Below, piece after piece: positions 39,279-51,071 of a stretch of 64,000 bases of DNA. The translations under genes were made by a program, and so were the position numbers. The notes below the pieces were generated by a model, which saw only the letters and a list, made by a program, of their open reading frames with translations, did no database searches and was not told the DNA's origin. Numbering within the stretch: position 1 is the first letter of the stretch; every line of letters begins with the position of its first letter. Source of the stretch: Medakamo hakoo. Lineage: Eukaryota; Chlorophyta; Trebouxiophyceae; Coccomyxaceae. The DNA is taken from positions 744,001-808,000 of the forward strand of contig CP089451.1 in the NCBI GenBank assembly GCA_026636295.1. Reading direction: 5' to 3'.

Positions 39279-41666
39279 ATGCCGGCTGGCCGTCGCGGTG
39301 CGGCTGCGGCCGCCGCCGCGCCCCAGCGCCGCCCGGCCGCCGCGCCCACTAAAAAGCCGCCCACCCGCCGCGGCGCCCTGCACGACGACCTGGTGGACGA
39401 GGTGGACGCCTTCCACAAATCCAAGGACCGGTTAGCGCTTGACGTCGGCGACAGCGACGAAGAAGAGAGCGACGGCGGCGGCTCTTTGGACGGCGACGGC
39501 GGCCGGCAAGTGCTAGGAATTGACGCCGACGAGACGAGCGATGAGGAGTCTGACGATGACGCGGCCTCGGACGATGAAGAAGACGGCGACGGCCGCCTGG
39601 CACAACGTGAGTGGAGAGGTTGGGGAGAGGCTGTGCGGGCAGTGGGCGGGCGTGGCGGCAAACCTTTCGGCTAGGACTCCGCCGACGCGCTCAAACCGCG
39701 CCCTCCCCCTCCCCTTGCCATCATCATCCCCAAAACAAACGCAGTCGCCCGGGCCGAGCGGGCCATGCGCCGCAAGGTCGCCCTCCACGCGGACGATGCG
39801 GACGGCCTAGGAGGCGACGATGAAGACGAGGAAGACGCGCCGAAAGCGCGTGGCAAAAAGGGCGGCGCCGCGGCCGACGCTGCCTGGGGCGGTGCGAAAT
39901 CTCGGTACTATGGCGAGGACTCGCCCTCCTCCTCCGACGGCGAAGGGTCCGAGGGCGACCGCGCGGACGAAGCGGTGCGGCTGCAACGTGCTGCCGCTGC
40001 CGGCATGGACCCGGCGGCTTTCGCGCTGGCGGGCGGAGGCGACGACGACGGCTCGTCGTCGGACGAGGAGGAGGGAGGGGGTGGCCGCACGCTGGGCGCG
40101 AAAGCAGCCGCGCGCGCAGGCGCGGCCGTCGTCGAAGCCCTTGCCCGCCGCCCGGACGCCTCCGCCGCCGCTCCCTCCTCCGAAGACGCGGCCGCTCTGT
40201 CCGCCCTCCTGACCGAAATGAAGGGCGCCCTGGACGGCGCGTCCCGCGTCGCCGGCCCGCTCCTCGCCGAAGCCCGGTCGGGCCAGCTGGCGACGCCGGA
40301 GGGCCTGTCCTTCCTCGAAGCCAAAAACATCCTGCTGCTGCAGTACGCCGCCTGCTGCGCCTTCTACACCCTGCTCCTGGCCGAGGGCGTCCCCGCGCGC
40401 GACCACCCGGTCGTGGAACGCCTGGTCGCGCTGCGCGCGTACCTGGAAAAGGCCCGGCCCATCGATCGCAAGCTGGCCCGCCAGGTCGGGCGCCTTCTGG
40501 ACGCGGCGCGCGCGGTCCGGTCGTCTGGGGGGGCGGGCCGTGCTCCCGGCGCGCGTGGCGACGACGAGCTGCACGCTTACGGCCCGCGCCCAGACGCGCT
40601 GGTGGGCGGCGAAGGCGGCGGGGCGGGTGACGGCCTGTACCGCGCCCCCCGCGGCGGCGGCGGCGGCGGGGGAGGGGCGTCCGCGCCGGGCGACGCGCCC
40701 GCGCCCGACTACGCCGCCGCCGACGCGGCGGCCGCGGCCGCCGCCGGCGACCCGACCGCCGCGTCCGCTGCCGCCCGCAAGGCCGCGCGCCAAGCCGAGC
40801 GCGATGCCTCCCGCGAACGTCGCCGGGCTGCCGCGTCCGGCTTTGTGCGGGAGCTGGCCGCCGAGCTCGCGGGCGCGCCGGACGAGCTGCGCGCGGCCGA
40901 CGCGGGCGGCGGCGCGTCGGCCGCTCTGCTCCGCGAGCGCCAGCGCCTTGAAGCGCGCGCCGCAGCTGAGGAAGCCATGATGACGCGCGTGCCCCTGTCC
41001 AAAGACGAGCGCGCGCGCCTGAAAGCCGCGCGCCGGGCGGGCATGGCGGGCGGCGCCCTGATGGACGACTTTTCGGCCGACCTGGCGGGCCTGCTCGCGC
41101 CGGGCGGGCCGGCCGGCCCTCCGGGGGCGGGCTTTGACGCCCACACCGTCGGCCAGCGCTACGGCGGCGCGCCGGCGCGGGCGCCGCTCCCGCGGTCGGG
41201 CGATGCCGACCTGCCGGGGCGCGGCTCCCTGGCGGACCGGCGGGCCGCGTTCGATTCCGCGCGCGCGGCCGCCGCGGCCAAGCGCGGGCGCGGCGCCGAG
41301 GACGGGCCGGGCGGGGGGTCGGGCGCCGAGTCGGACGACCCGGACTATGTCGCCGCCGCCGCCGCTGCGTCTCGCAAGAAGGCGGCGCGGGCCGCCGCCT
41401 TTGCGCCCGCGCCCATGCACCCGCCGCTCGCCCCCGAGCCCGCCGACGGCCCGCGCGGCCTGACCCGGGAAGTCGCGACCAACCGGGGCCTGACGCCGCA
41501 CCGCCGCAAAGACCTCAAAAACCCGCGCGTCAAGGGGCGCAAGCGGTTTGCCAAGGCCCAGGTGCGGCGCGGCGGGCAGGTCGTGGAGGCCCGGCCGGCG
41601 GCGGGGCCGTACGGCGGCGAAGCGACGGGCATCCGGTCGCGCGTGTCCAAGAGCACCCGGTTCTGA
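39279..41666 (+). CDS. SAS10: SAS10/UTP3 small-subunit processome protein
   Basis: Two exons, 39279-39606 and 39745-41666 (GTGAGT...GCAG, phase 1), give 749 residues. The N-terminus is basic then strongly acidic (DSDEEESDGGG, DETSDEESDDDAASDDEED), as in this family. The middle holds a UTP3/SAS10 segment (FLEAKNILLLQYAACCAFYTLLLAEG, RPIDRKLARQVGRLLD). The C-terminal Sas10 domain is near-canonical: RGLTREVATNRGLTPHRRK, DLKNPRVKGRKRF, then YGGEATGIRSRVSKSTRF to the stop. SAS10 (THALLO in Arabidopsis) is a nucleolar component of the processome that cleaves pre-18S rRNA. The 3' end carries a short tandem duplication. Confidence 0.93.
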
Positions 41667-41734
41667 GTGTAAAAAAACGGGTGGGATGGGAAAGGTTTCT
41701 GCGTGTAAAAAAAAAAAACGGGTGGGATGGAAAA
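41667..41734 (+). repeat. Short tandem duplication in the SAS10 3' region
   Basis: Two copies of a unit reading GTGTA-A(n)-CGGGTGGGATGG occur at 41667-41693 and 41703-41734, differing mainly in A-run length. Each includes a TGTAA, the green-algal polyadenylation motif. Confidence 0.7.
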
Positions 41735-41781
41735 AGCAGGAAAAAAACGCAGGCGGAAAAACTAACACACTCTCACTCCTC

Positions 41782-44700
41782 TCACTCGCTCTCTTCCTCG
41801 TCCTCGGACGACGAGGACGACTCTTCTTCTTCCGAGGACGACCCGGCCCGGCGGCGTTTACCACGGCCGCGCCCGCCGCGGCCCCGGCCCCGGCCGCGAC
41901 CAGCGGCGGCGCCGCCGCGCCCGCGGCCGACACCACCCCCTCCGCGCGCTTTCTTCGCCGCCGACCCGGGCCGGCCGACGGGCCCGCCCGCCCGCTTGCG
42001 CCCGGGCGCAGGGCTGCGGACGCGCGCGCTGGCGGGCGAGGCCATGCCGCCGCTGGCCGTGCCGCCGGTGCCGGTGCCGCCAGACGGCGCAGGGCTGCCC
42101 GACTCGCCGCCAGCACCGCCGACCCCCGCACCCTCCGCCGCCGGAGCGGCGACTTCCGCCGCCAGGTCCGCCAGCAGGGCGGACAGGGTGGACAGCGCGG
42201 ACCGCCCAATGTCCCACCAGGCCGGGTCGTCGGGCGGGGGCGGGCGCGGACCGAGGGCGGCGGCCGGCAGCGCCTCGGCCAAGCCCAGCGGCGGCGGCGC
42301 GGCGACCCGCACGGCTGCGGCGCGCTCCTCGGCCTTGCGCCTTTCCGGCGCCGTCTCAAACGCGTGCACGCGGTCGGGGGCCAAGCCGTACGCAACCGTC
42401 AAGTGGCGGCGCAGGAGCAGCAGCATGATGGCGGCCAGGGCGGACGCGGCTTCGGCGCGGGGCGGGGTGGTGGTGGCCGGGGCAGCGGCGGCCGGCGAGT
42501 CCCGCCCGCCCAGGCCCTCGTCCTCTTCTTCGTCCTCGCCGCCGCCATCCGGCAGGGCTTCGCCCGTGGACCGGGCGCGGGCCACCAGCACCCGGCGCAG
42601 GGCGGCCTGCACAGCTTCCCCACGCCGGCTCAGGACGTCGTCCGCGGCGCGGATGAGGGCCAGCGGCTCGTCGGCGCGGCGGACGGGCAGCGCGCCCGCC
42701 GCCGCGGCGGCCGCGGCCAGCAGCCGCACGTCCGCGCCCGCCCCACCGCGCGCGTGCACGTCGCACGCCGCGTCGAACTTGCGGAGCAGGCGGCCCAAGA
42801 AAGCGTGGCGGCTGGGCCGGACGGGCTGGATGAGGTCGGCGTACAGGGCGCCGACGCCGCGGGCGACGGCGGCCGCGGCGCCGTCGCCGCCGCCCGCCGC
42901 CGCCGCGCCCGGAAACGCGTCGGCCAGGCCCGCCTGGAAGCCGGCCGCCAGGGGCAGCCCGTCCGCCACGCACGACCGGAACATGTCGGCCTGCTTGGCC
43001 GCGACGCGGCGCAAGATGCCCAGGGCCGCCGCCGCGACGTCGGGCGCCGGGTCGGTCGACGCCGCGACGAGCGTGGGGACGGCCGTCCAGGGCGCGACCA
43101 GGCCGCCGCGGTCGACGGCGTCCATGAGGGCGACCGCCCCGCGGCGCACGGCGGCGTGGCGCGGGTCGGCGGGGCCCGCGGACGGCGGGACGCCGGGCGC
43201 GGGCGTCGCGTCCAAGGCCAGCGCGCGGACGGCGTCCCAGCAGTCCTGGATGGCGCCGGAGGCGAGGGAGAGGGAGTCGCCCGCGCCGCAGACGGCCGGG
43301 ACGGCCGGCGTGCCTGCCGGCCCGCCCCCGCCCCCGCCGCCGGCCGAGGACGCGGACGCGGCCGGCAGGCCGCCGCTGGGCGCGGTGCCGAGCACGGACC
43401 CGGCCGGCCCAGGCCCGCCGCCCCCACCCGCACCCCCACCGCCGCCCGCCTGCGCCGCGACCAGGCGCCCCTCCTCCGAGCGCAGCAGGTCGGTCAGGTT
43501 GGACAGGGCACGCAGCTTGAGGGCGGGCGGCGAGCCGGGGGCCAGCGCGGCCTCCAGGGCCGCCCGCGCGCGGGGCGACGCCATGGTCGTCGGCCGGGCC
43601 AGGGCCAGGCAGCCCAGGCAGTGCAGGGCGGCTTCCTTGACTTTGGGCGGCGCGCCGGACGACTCGTCCAGGTACGACAGCGCGGCGGCCGCGCAGCCGG
43701 CCGCGGTCGGGCGCGGCGCGGGCGGCGGCGTGCCGGCCGCCGCCGCGTCCGTGAGCGACAGCGGCCGCTCCCGGGTCGGCGGGGCCTCACGCTCAATCGC
43801 GTCCGCCCCGTACCGGAACAGGTGGCCCAGGATGAACAGGAAGCGGGCCGTGAACGGCGTGGTCCGCGGCGGCGCAGACCCGCCACCGGGGGCGCCACCT
43901 GGCCTGCTGGGCGCCAGCTGGGCGAGGTAGCGCGCCGCCCAGTGGCCGATCGCCTTTTCCGCCGGCGGGGCGAGGGCCGCCAGCGACGCGAGCGCGCGGC
44001 AGGCGCCCGCGACGACGGCGGTGTACGGGTGGGCGTTGACCAGGGAGGCCAGGTCCTTGGACAGCTCGGAGGCGAGGGAGGGCGGGACGACGGCCGAGGC
44101 AGCGGCGGTGGCGGCCACGGTGGTGGGCGCGAGCGCGCTTGCGAGCACCGCCAGCGTCGCGACCAGGCGCTCCGCCGCCGCCCGTTCCGCCGCGGCTGCC
44201 GCCTCCCCACCAGGCCCACCAGCGGCTTTGGGTGGCGGCTTGGCGTAGGGCGCCAGGGCCCGGACCAGGGCGCCCGGGTCGCCGGGCGGGCGGGCGAGGG
44301 CGGGCGCCGCGACGGTGAGGGCGTGCAGGCCGAGCAGCGCGGCCGCGGCCGCGCCCTCCCGGTCCGCCGGCGGCGCGTCGCCGCCCGTCACGGCCAGTTC
44401 CAGGAGGGCGCGCGCGACGTCCGCGCCCGCGGGTTCGTCGCCTCCCGCAGACGCGCCGCGCTTGGCGACGGCGGAACCCGGGCGGGAGCCGCCGCCGCCC
44501 CCGCCCGCCGCGCCTTTTTTAGAGGGCGTGCCAGGGCGCGACGACGCGGGCGGGAGGGGCGTCGTGCCGCCGCCACCGCCGCCGCCGCCGGGCGAGTGGT
44601 CCAGCGCCGCACGCAAGGCGGCGGGCAAGGGGTGCGTCGGGTCGAGCGGCAGGCGCGCGCCGCCCGGGCCGGCCGCGGCGTAGGCCGCGGCCGCCGACTC

Positions 44701-47700
44701 CGCCAGCAGCACCGCCCGCGCTCCCGCCGAGCCGGGTCCGCCGCGGAACCAGGCGTCGGACAGTGCCCGGGCCGCCGCGTCCGCGACGCCCTCGGACTCC
44801 GCGTCGATGGACGCGGCCATGACCGCCACCGCCGCGTCGGCGCGGCGTGGGAAGGCCGGCGCGCGCAGGCAGTGCGCTTCCAGAATTTTCAGGGCGGCTT
44901 TTTTCACGGACGACGCGCCGTCGCGGGCGGCCAGGGCGACGACGTCGAAGAACGGGGCGGCCAGCGCGGGCTGGGCGTCGATGGTGGACCCCAGCACGTC
45001 CACCGCCGCCTGGCGCACGGACGCGGCCTCGTCCCGCAGGGCGCGGCCGACGCCCGCCTGGACGTCGGGCAGGCCGGCGACGCGGGGGTCCGCCCGCACG
45101 GCCGCGCCCAGCGCCCGCAGCCCCCGCGCCCGCGCCGACGCGGCCTGGCGGGCCGGGTCACAGCAGTCAAGCAGCGCTTGCAGCAGCTGGGGGCGGGCGC
45201 GGCCGGGCGTGCCGGCGGCGGCCGCGGCGGCGGCGAGCGTGCCGGCTTCGCCCGCGCTGAGGTCGACGGATGACGGCCGCGCGTCCAACGCGTCGGCCGC
45301 GCTGCGGTAGGCCAGGGCGGCGGCCGCCACCTTCTCAGCCGCGCCGTCAGGCGCAGCAGCCGTTTCCGACGCCGCCCACTCCGCCAGGGAGCGGGCGAGC
45401 AAGGAGCGTCGCGCGGCCGCCCGGCCCGAGGCGCCGAGGCCGCCGCCGGCCGCGCCGCCGGCCGCGCCCGGGTCGGCCAGCCACAGCGCCACGAGCCGGG
45501 CTTCCGGGCTCAAGCCGGGCAGGTTGGACAGGGGGGGCGGACACTCAGGGTCGGACGCCGGCGCGTCGCCGGCGCAGTCGGCGACCAGGGCCGCCGCGGC
45601 CGCCGCCGCGCCGCCGCCTCCGCCGCCGCCGCCGTCGGCTGCGCCGCCGACCGCGCACAGCGCGGCGGCCGCCGCGCCCAGCCAGTCCACGGCCGCGCAC
45701 CGCACCGTGACGTCGGTCGACCGCAGGCCGCGGCCGCCGGCCAGGCTGGCGGCCAGCCGCAACAGGGCCGGCCCGGCGGCGGGCCAGCCGGGCAGGGGCA
45801 GGGCGGCGCACACGTCGCGCACGACCGCGCCCGCCGCCGCCCGCAGGTCGGCCGCGCCCTCGGCCTTGAGCGCCTTGGCGCCCGGCCCCGCCCGGTCCAG
45901 CAAGGCCGCCCACGCGGCGTCCGTCCACTGCAGGCTGGTCGCCGCGCCCGCCAGCGCCGCGCCAGGCGCGTCCGACTCCGACCCCCCGGGCTCGGGCAGG
46001 GTCGACGACGCCTGCAGCATGGCGAGGAGCGCCGCCGAGACGGGTTGGACCCACACGCGGCCGGAGCCACCGCCGCCGCCGCCGCCGGAGCCGCCGCCGC
46101 CCGCGGCCGGTCCGCCGCCCTCCGCCGGTCGCCCGGCACCGCCGTCGGCCTCGCCATCCCAGGCGTCCGGCGCCAGGACGCCCGGCGCCAGGCCGGCGGG
46201 CGCCACGCCGGCGGCAAAGGTGCGGGCGGCGCGCCCCGGGCCGCGCGCGGACGGGAGGTGGGGCAGGCACTCGGCCGCGACCGCGGCCACGAGCGACGGG
46301 CGCAGGGTCGGGCAGTGGGCGAAGCCGGCCGCCAGCAGCTCGACGGACGCCGCCTGGGTGGGGCCCAGCGCGGGCGACCCGCCGCCGGCCGCGGACGCGT
46401 CGACCGTCAGCGCGTCGGCGGCCGCGCGGAGGAGGGGCAGCGCGCCGCGGTCGGGCAGGCGCACCGCGGCCGCGGCCGCGGCCGCCAGCGGCAGGGCCGC
46501 CTCCACGCCCGCCCGCACGTCGGCCAGCGCGCCCGCGTCGGCGGCGCGGGACCGGGCAGCGGCCGACCGGGCGGCCGCCGCCTTGGCCGCGCGCTTGGCG
46601 GCGGGGCCCGCATCGGGCGGAGGGGTGCCGCCGCCGCCGCCGCCGCCCTCCCCGTCGTCGTCCGGGGGCGGGCGGTGCGAGGCCGCCAGCCGGGCGTCGC
46701 GCGGGGCCAGCACGTTGGCCAGCAAGTGGTGGCGCAGGGCGGCCAGCGCGGCGCACAGCGCGTCTTCCGTGCGCGCGGCGGGCGGGCACCCGGGCGCGGC
46801 CGCCAGGCGGAGGAGCGCGGTCGCCGCCGCGAGCGACAGGGCGGCCGCGCGGCCGCGGGCCGAGGCCGGGGCGTCCCCCTCCCGCACGACCGTCCGCCCG
46901 CCCACGCGCGCCGCGGCTTCCAGGCAGCGCGCCGCCCGGGCCAGCGGGTGGTCGGACGCGCTGCCGGCGGGCGCCGCGGCGCCGTCCTCGGGCAGGGCGA
47001 CGCCGGCCACGCCGGCAGGCGGGGAGGCGGACGCGCCCCCCGCCGAGGCTGCGCGGCGCAGCGCCGCGTCAAGTGCTCGGACGTCGGCCAGCGCCGGCAC
47101 GGGCGCGGGGCCGCGGGCGCCGGACGGCTGGGCGGCAGGTGGAGGCGCACCGCCGGCGCCGGCCTCACTGCCGCCGCCGTCGTCGTCGCCGTCGCCGTCG
47201 TCGTCGCCGTCGCCGCCCTCTGCCGCGCGCGCCGCGGCCGCGGCCAGAAACGCACCGACCGCGGCCGACAGCTCTGGGTTTGGCGGCGGGCGTGCAGCGC
47301 CGCCGTCCCCGTCCGCCCCGCCCTCGGCAGGCGGTGGAGCCGCCGCCACAGCCGGCGCGTCCAGCAGGACGACACGGCGGGCGCGGCGGGCGCCGCCGCC
47401 GCCGTCCGCGGCGGGCGGCGCGCCCGCGCGGCCGGCCGAACGGGGGGTGCGCGCAGGGCTGCGCAGCGGCGACGGGCCGACGGGGGAGGCGGGTGGACCC
47501 GCCGCGCCGTCGATGAGGCGGGGCGCTTTGCTGGGCGTCAGGGCGCCCGCCGCTTCCGAGGCGGGGAGGGGGCCTGTGGGCGGCGTGAGATGGGGCGAGG
47601 CGGGGGAGGTGAGGGGGTGGGGTGGGGTGGTGGGGCGGCACGGGTGGACGAGCGCGGCACACACAGACACACACGCACCGTACGTGCACGCGACCGCAAA

Positions 47701-48125
47701 GACGCCGGGGCGACCCGCCGCCGCCGCCACAGCGCGCTGCAGCTCGCCATGCGGCTGGACGTCCGTGGGAGTGTCTAGCAGGAGGGGGCGGCTGCGTTGT
47801 TGGATGGGAGAAGGAGAGTGAGCATTGGCGCGCAGAGAAACGCATCGGCGGGCGGCGGGAGAAAAAAGTCGCGCGCCGCTCAAACTCACAGGTGGTCCGT
47901 CCGCGTCGCGGCTAACAGTTCAGCCGCCCGGGCCAGGGCCTCCCGATCCCGGGCCAGGGAGGACAGGTCGGCAGGGGAAGGGCGGGCGGCCTCGATGTCC
48001 GGCGCGAGCGGGGGGTGGGGAGCCACGACGGCCGGCATGGCGAACAGGCAGTCGCCGCCCCCCACATTCGGCACGCGCAGGAGGTGGCCGGGCGGCAGCC
48101 AGCATGGAGGGGGTGGGTCCGCCAT
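41782..48125 (-). CDS. SCC2: Cohesin loader SCC2/NIPBL
   Basis: Three exons (complement 47890-48125, 47679-47791, 41782-47573) close in phase to 2,046 residues; the last exon is a single 5.8-kb open frame. It is an Ala-rich HEAT-repeat solenoid. Recognisable SCC2 segments are VDVLGSTIDAQPALAAPFF with SSVKKAALKILEAHC, then PPKVKEAALHCLGCLALARP...LKLRALSNLTDLLRSEE, and AVRRGAVALMDAVDRGGL with VPTLVAASTDPAPDVAAAAL...MFRSCVADGL. The C-terminus is a basic GRGRGG region followed by an acidic serine tail (EEEESSSSSEDEEESE). SCC2 with SCC4 loads cohesin on chromatin and stimulates its ATPase. Length fits the family (1,500-2,800). The N-terminal exons are conserved in phase but less recognisable. Divergent from an unrecognised gene. 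Confidence 0.82.
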
Positions 48126-48519
48126 AGTTGTGTGCCGGGGCGAGCGTGCCCACCTCTCCCCCGGTGAAAAGCGGGTGGGAAGAAAAAATGGAAGACTGAG
48201 TGGAGGGTCGCCTCGGCTCACTGCGGCAAAAGAACGGAGCGGGGGTGGGGCCCCTGTTGTGTTGTTGCGACGTCGCCCCCCTGTCCCCGCACCTCACTAC
48301 CACCCCTGCGGTGACTCTGTGGCACGCAATCCCGAGGAGCCGATGCTGACGGGGGGTGCGTGTCGTGCGGCCAGCGGGGAGGGAAGGAGCGCCGCCGCCG
48401 CACAGGCAAACCGCGCCGCGCTCGCCGCGGCGCGCATGCGTGGTGGAGCCTGCCTCACATCCCCATCCCCACTGCCACACCACAGTTTCCTCACCTCGCC
48501 AGGGGCGTCCAGCCACGGT
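48126..48519. promoter_or_regulatory. Divergent promoter: SCC2 / unrecognised gene
   Basis: These 394 bp separate the SCC2 start and the likely start of the gene at 48520. No TATA box or repeat stands out. Confidence 0.35.
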
Positions 48520-49511
48520 ATGGCGAGGAAAGCGGAGGGGAGGGAGGGGGGCAAGAGCGCGGCAGGCGTGGGGACGACGGCCGCGGCCGCGCGGCGCCGC
48601 GCGCGCCGCGCGCCGCGCTCTTTCACCCCCGCCGAGGCTATGTGGGACCAACAGCCTTCCCGCCTCTTTTTTTTTTGGTGTGCCGGTTTTTGGTGTGCCG
48701 GCGGTCACCTGTCCCTGGCCCACTCACACACACACACACACGCACACACCAACAGCCGACCGGAGGCGCCGGCTGTCCGTCCCCCAGCAAACCCGCTCCG
48801 CCGACGGCCGGCCGGTCCGGCCCGCGCGCGTCCGGCCGCGCCCGCCCGGCGCGCGGCGGCGGCCGTCCTGGCAGCGAGGACGGCGGGGAGGACGCCACCC
48901 CCCTGCCCGCCATCCCCGCGTCCTTGCCCTGCCCGCCGCGCAAAGCGGCGCACGCCGCCTCACCGCCGCCCTTGCTGGGCGGCAGCGGCCGGGCGGCGCT
49001 GCTGGGCCCGGCGGGGTGGGGCGCCGCCGCCACCGCTGCAGCGCCGGCCGCGGCCGCGGCCCGCCCGCCCCGCCCCGCCGGGCGCCGGGCCTTCCTGCGC
49101 GCCCGCCGCGCCCTGGCCTTACCGACGACGGTAAGGAACAGTGGGGAAGCTGCGTCGACGGCGACGTCGACCGCGCCGCGCCCGCCGCCCGCCCGCCCAT
49201 CCTCTGACGCCGCCCAGTCCTCCCCGCGCCCGGCCGCGCACACCCGCTCCGTCCGCTTCGCCGCGGGCGTCTCCCGCCCGGGCGCGGCGCTGCCCGCCCC
49301 GCCACCGCCCCGGCGCAAGCGGGCGGACACGCCGGGCGCGCCGTCCGGTCGGTCGGGGTCCAGCGGCGGCGGCGCGACGTCCGCCGCCACTGCCACGTCG
49401 TCTCCTTCGTCGCGCGCGCGCTCCGTCCGCCGCCGCGCCGAGGCCTGGGAAGCCGCGGCAGGCCTGCTGGTGTCCAAGCTGTCGCTGGAGGACCGGAACG
49501 ATGTGCGGTGA
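48520..49511 (+). CDS. Unrecognised basic, low-complexity protein (5' structure uncertain)
   Basis: The 3' exon is convincing: an open frame from about 48756-48788 to the stop at 49511, ending with non-repetitive SVRFAAGVSRPG and WEAAAGLLVSKLSLEDRNDVR. A likely first exon starts at the ATG at 48520 (MARKAEGREGGKS...RRAPRSFTPAEA). Two joins close in phase onto an acceptor at 48787 (CCCCCAG): a weak donor after 48641 or a GTGTGC donor after 48677, giving about 281 or 293 residues. The first exon is Arg/Lys-rich, suggesting nuclear location; the middle is Pro/Ala/Arg-rich. No family is recognised. It is divergent from SCC2 and convergent with UCHL5. Confidence 0.5.
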
Positions 49512-49752
49512 TTGTGGGTGTGAGTGTGTTTCCCCCATCTTTTCCAGGCGCTTTTTTCTGTTTCGTTTTTTTTCCATCCCAGCCACTTTTTTCTGCCTGT
49601 TTCTTTTTTTTCACCGCTCAAACTTTCCGGCCCGCTGCCTCAGACCAGAGAAACAAACGAATTGTGCGTGCGCGTTACGTGGGTGGTCAGCCGTGCGTGT
49701 TATTAAGATAAAAAGGGGAGCATTTTCTACACATACGCACGTCACTCTCTCC

Positions 49753-50909
49753 TTAGGCAGCGGCGCCACTCGCCTGCCCGCCACCACCACCACCACCCTC
49801 CGCCGCGGCTTTGGCCGCGCCCTCCCGTGCCGCCTGGATGAACGGCGCCAGCTGGCCCTCCGCCGCCAGGTGACGCAGCATGGACAGGGTGAAGGGGACG
49901 AGGTTGGTCCGGCGCCGTTCGTTTTCGGCGGCCCAGCCGGCCGCCGTCGCGGCCGCGGCCGCGGCCGCCGCTTGCGCCGCCGCGACGCTGTCCGCGTCGC
50001 CCGCCGCGGCTGCCGCCGCCTCCGCCTCCCTGGCCACCATCCCCCGGTCTTTCACCAGGGCCATGAGGTTGAACCGGATCTCCGCGCCCGAGTACGCCGC
50101 GATGCGGGCCTGCACCGCGGCCGCCGCCGCGTCCAGCCACCCGTCGTCGCCGTCGCCCGCTGTGTACGGGCCGCCGGGCAGGCGGCGCGGGCCCGGCGCC
50201 AGGCCGTCCAACTCGTACAGGTGCCCGTCGGCACAGGGGACGTAGGAGATGAAGTGGTAGGCCTCATCCTTGTCGGACGCGTCCTTGTCGTCCGAGGAGG
50301 CGATGGGGACGGGCGGCTGGAAGGCCGCGTGCGCGGCCCGGATTTTGTCGCAGCCACCGATGACCAGGCCGCGCGACTCCGGGTCCAGCCCCGCGCCGAA
50401 GGCTTTGACCTCCTCCAACGCCGGGCCCAGGGCCAGGCCGTGCACGCCGGCCGGGCGGTTGAGCAGGATGGCCAGGATGGCTTGCGTCGCGCACGCGTTG
50501 GGCACGACCTGCGCCGCAAACCAGACGGGCGGCGGCTCTTCCCCGCTGGCCGCCGCGTCCGCGGCCGCTCCCGCCCCTGCTGCGTCGCGTTGGGCGCGGT
50601 GCACGGCGGCCGCTTCCTCACCCCACTTGAAGAGGAAGACCAGGCCGTGGACGGGCGTGCCGAGGGACCGGAGGGCGGCCGGGTCGACGGAATAGAGTTC
50701 TTCCATCTGGGTTGGAAGGGGGGTGTGAGGGAGGTCGCAACAGCGAGACGAGTGTGGCAGCGCGTTTCGCTGCCTCCCCGCCCCGCCCGGCCCGCCACCC
50801 CACCCATCCCACCCCCACTCACCTGGACGCCAGTCACGCCCATGCGACTCATCAGTTCAGAAAAAACGCCCGGGTCCGATTCGATGGTGGTCCATGCTGG
50901 GACGTCCAT
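49753..50909 (-). CDS. UCH37: Ubiquitin C-terminal hydrolase UCHL5/UCH37
   Basis: Two exons (complement 50823-50909 and 49753-50706, GTGAGT...CAG, phase 0) give 346 residues. The start WTTIESDPGVFSELMSRMGV then VQMEELYSVDP matches UCH37 orthologues closely. The peptidase C12 catalytic set is complete: oxyanion Q95 (FAAQVVPNACATQAIL), nucleophile C101, H180 (EAYHFISYVP) and D196 (YELDGLAPGP). The C-terminal extension with IRFNLMALVKDR and ENERRRTNLVPFTLSMLRHLAAEGQLAPFI corresponds to the ULD tail that binds proteasomal RPN13 or, in animals, INO80. It trims ubiquitin chains at the proteasome. Length (about 330 in other species) agrees. Divergent from eS12. Confidence 0.93.
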
Positions 50910-51071
50910 GTTTTGTTGTTCGCCGATGCCTTTGGTGGGAGTGTGAGTGCGCGCGCTGCCCCCGCCCTCCTCACTCCGTCTTTTTTCTCTCAACCTTTCT
51001 TCATTCTTCGTTTGGGAGGCAGGCCAAAAGCAGCCTGTCGAGGACCTACTTTTCTGCACGACAGTTCAACC
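50910..51071. promoter_or_regulatory. Divergent promoter: UCHL5 / ribosomal protein eS12
   Basis: Only 162 bp separate the two start codons. The eS12 side has a TTTT-rich stretch and a short AC-rich leader. Bidirectional promoter inferred. Confidence 0.4.

Noticed and set aside
39807-42395. 862-codon minus-strand frame
   Set aside because: Bridges SAS10 in antisense and the SCC2 3' end in another frame; no domain.
41548-47821. Plus-strand frames of 1,241 and 765 codons opposite SCC2
   Set aside because: Composition shadows of the Ala-rich SCC2 sequence; only the minus strand gives HEAT-type repeats and SCC2 motifs.
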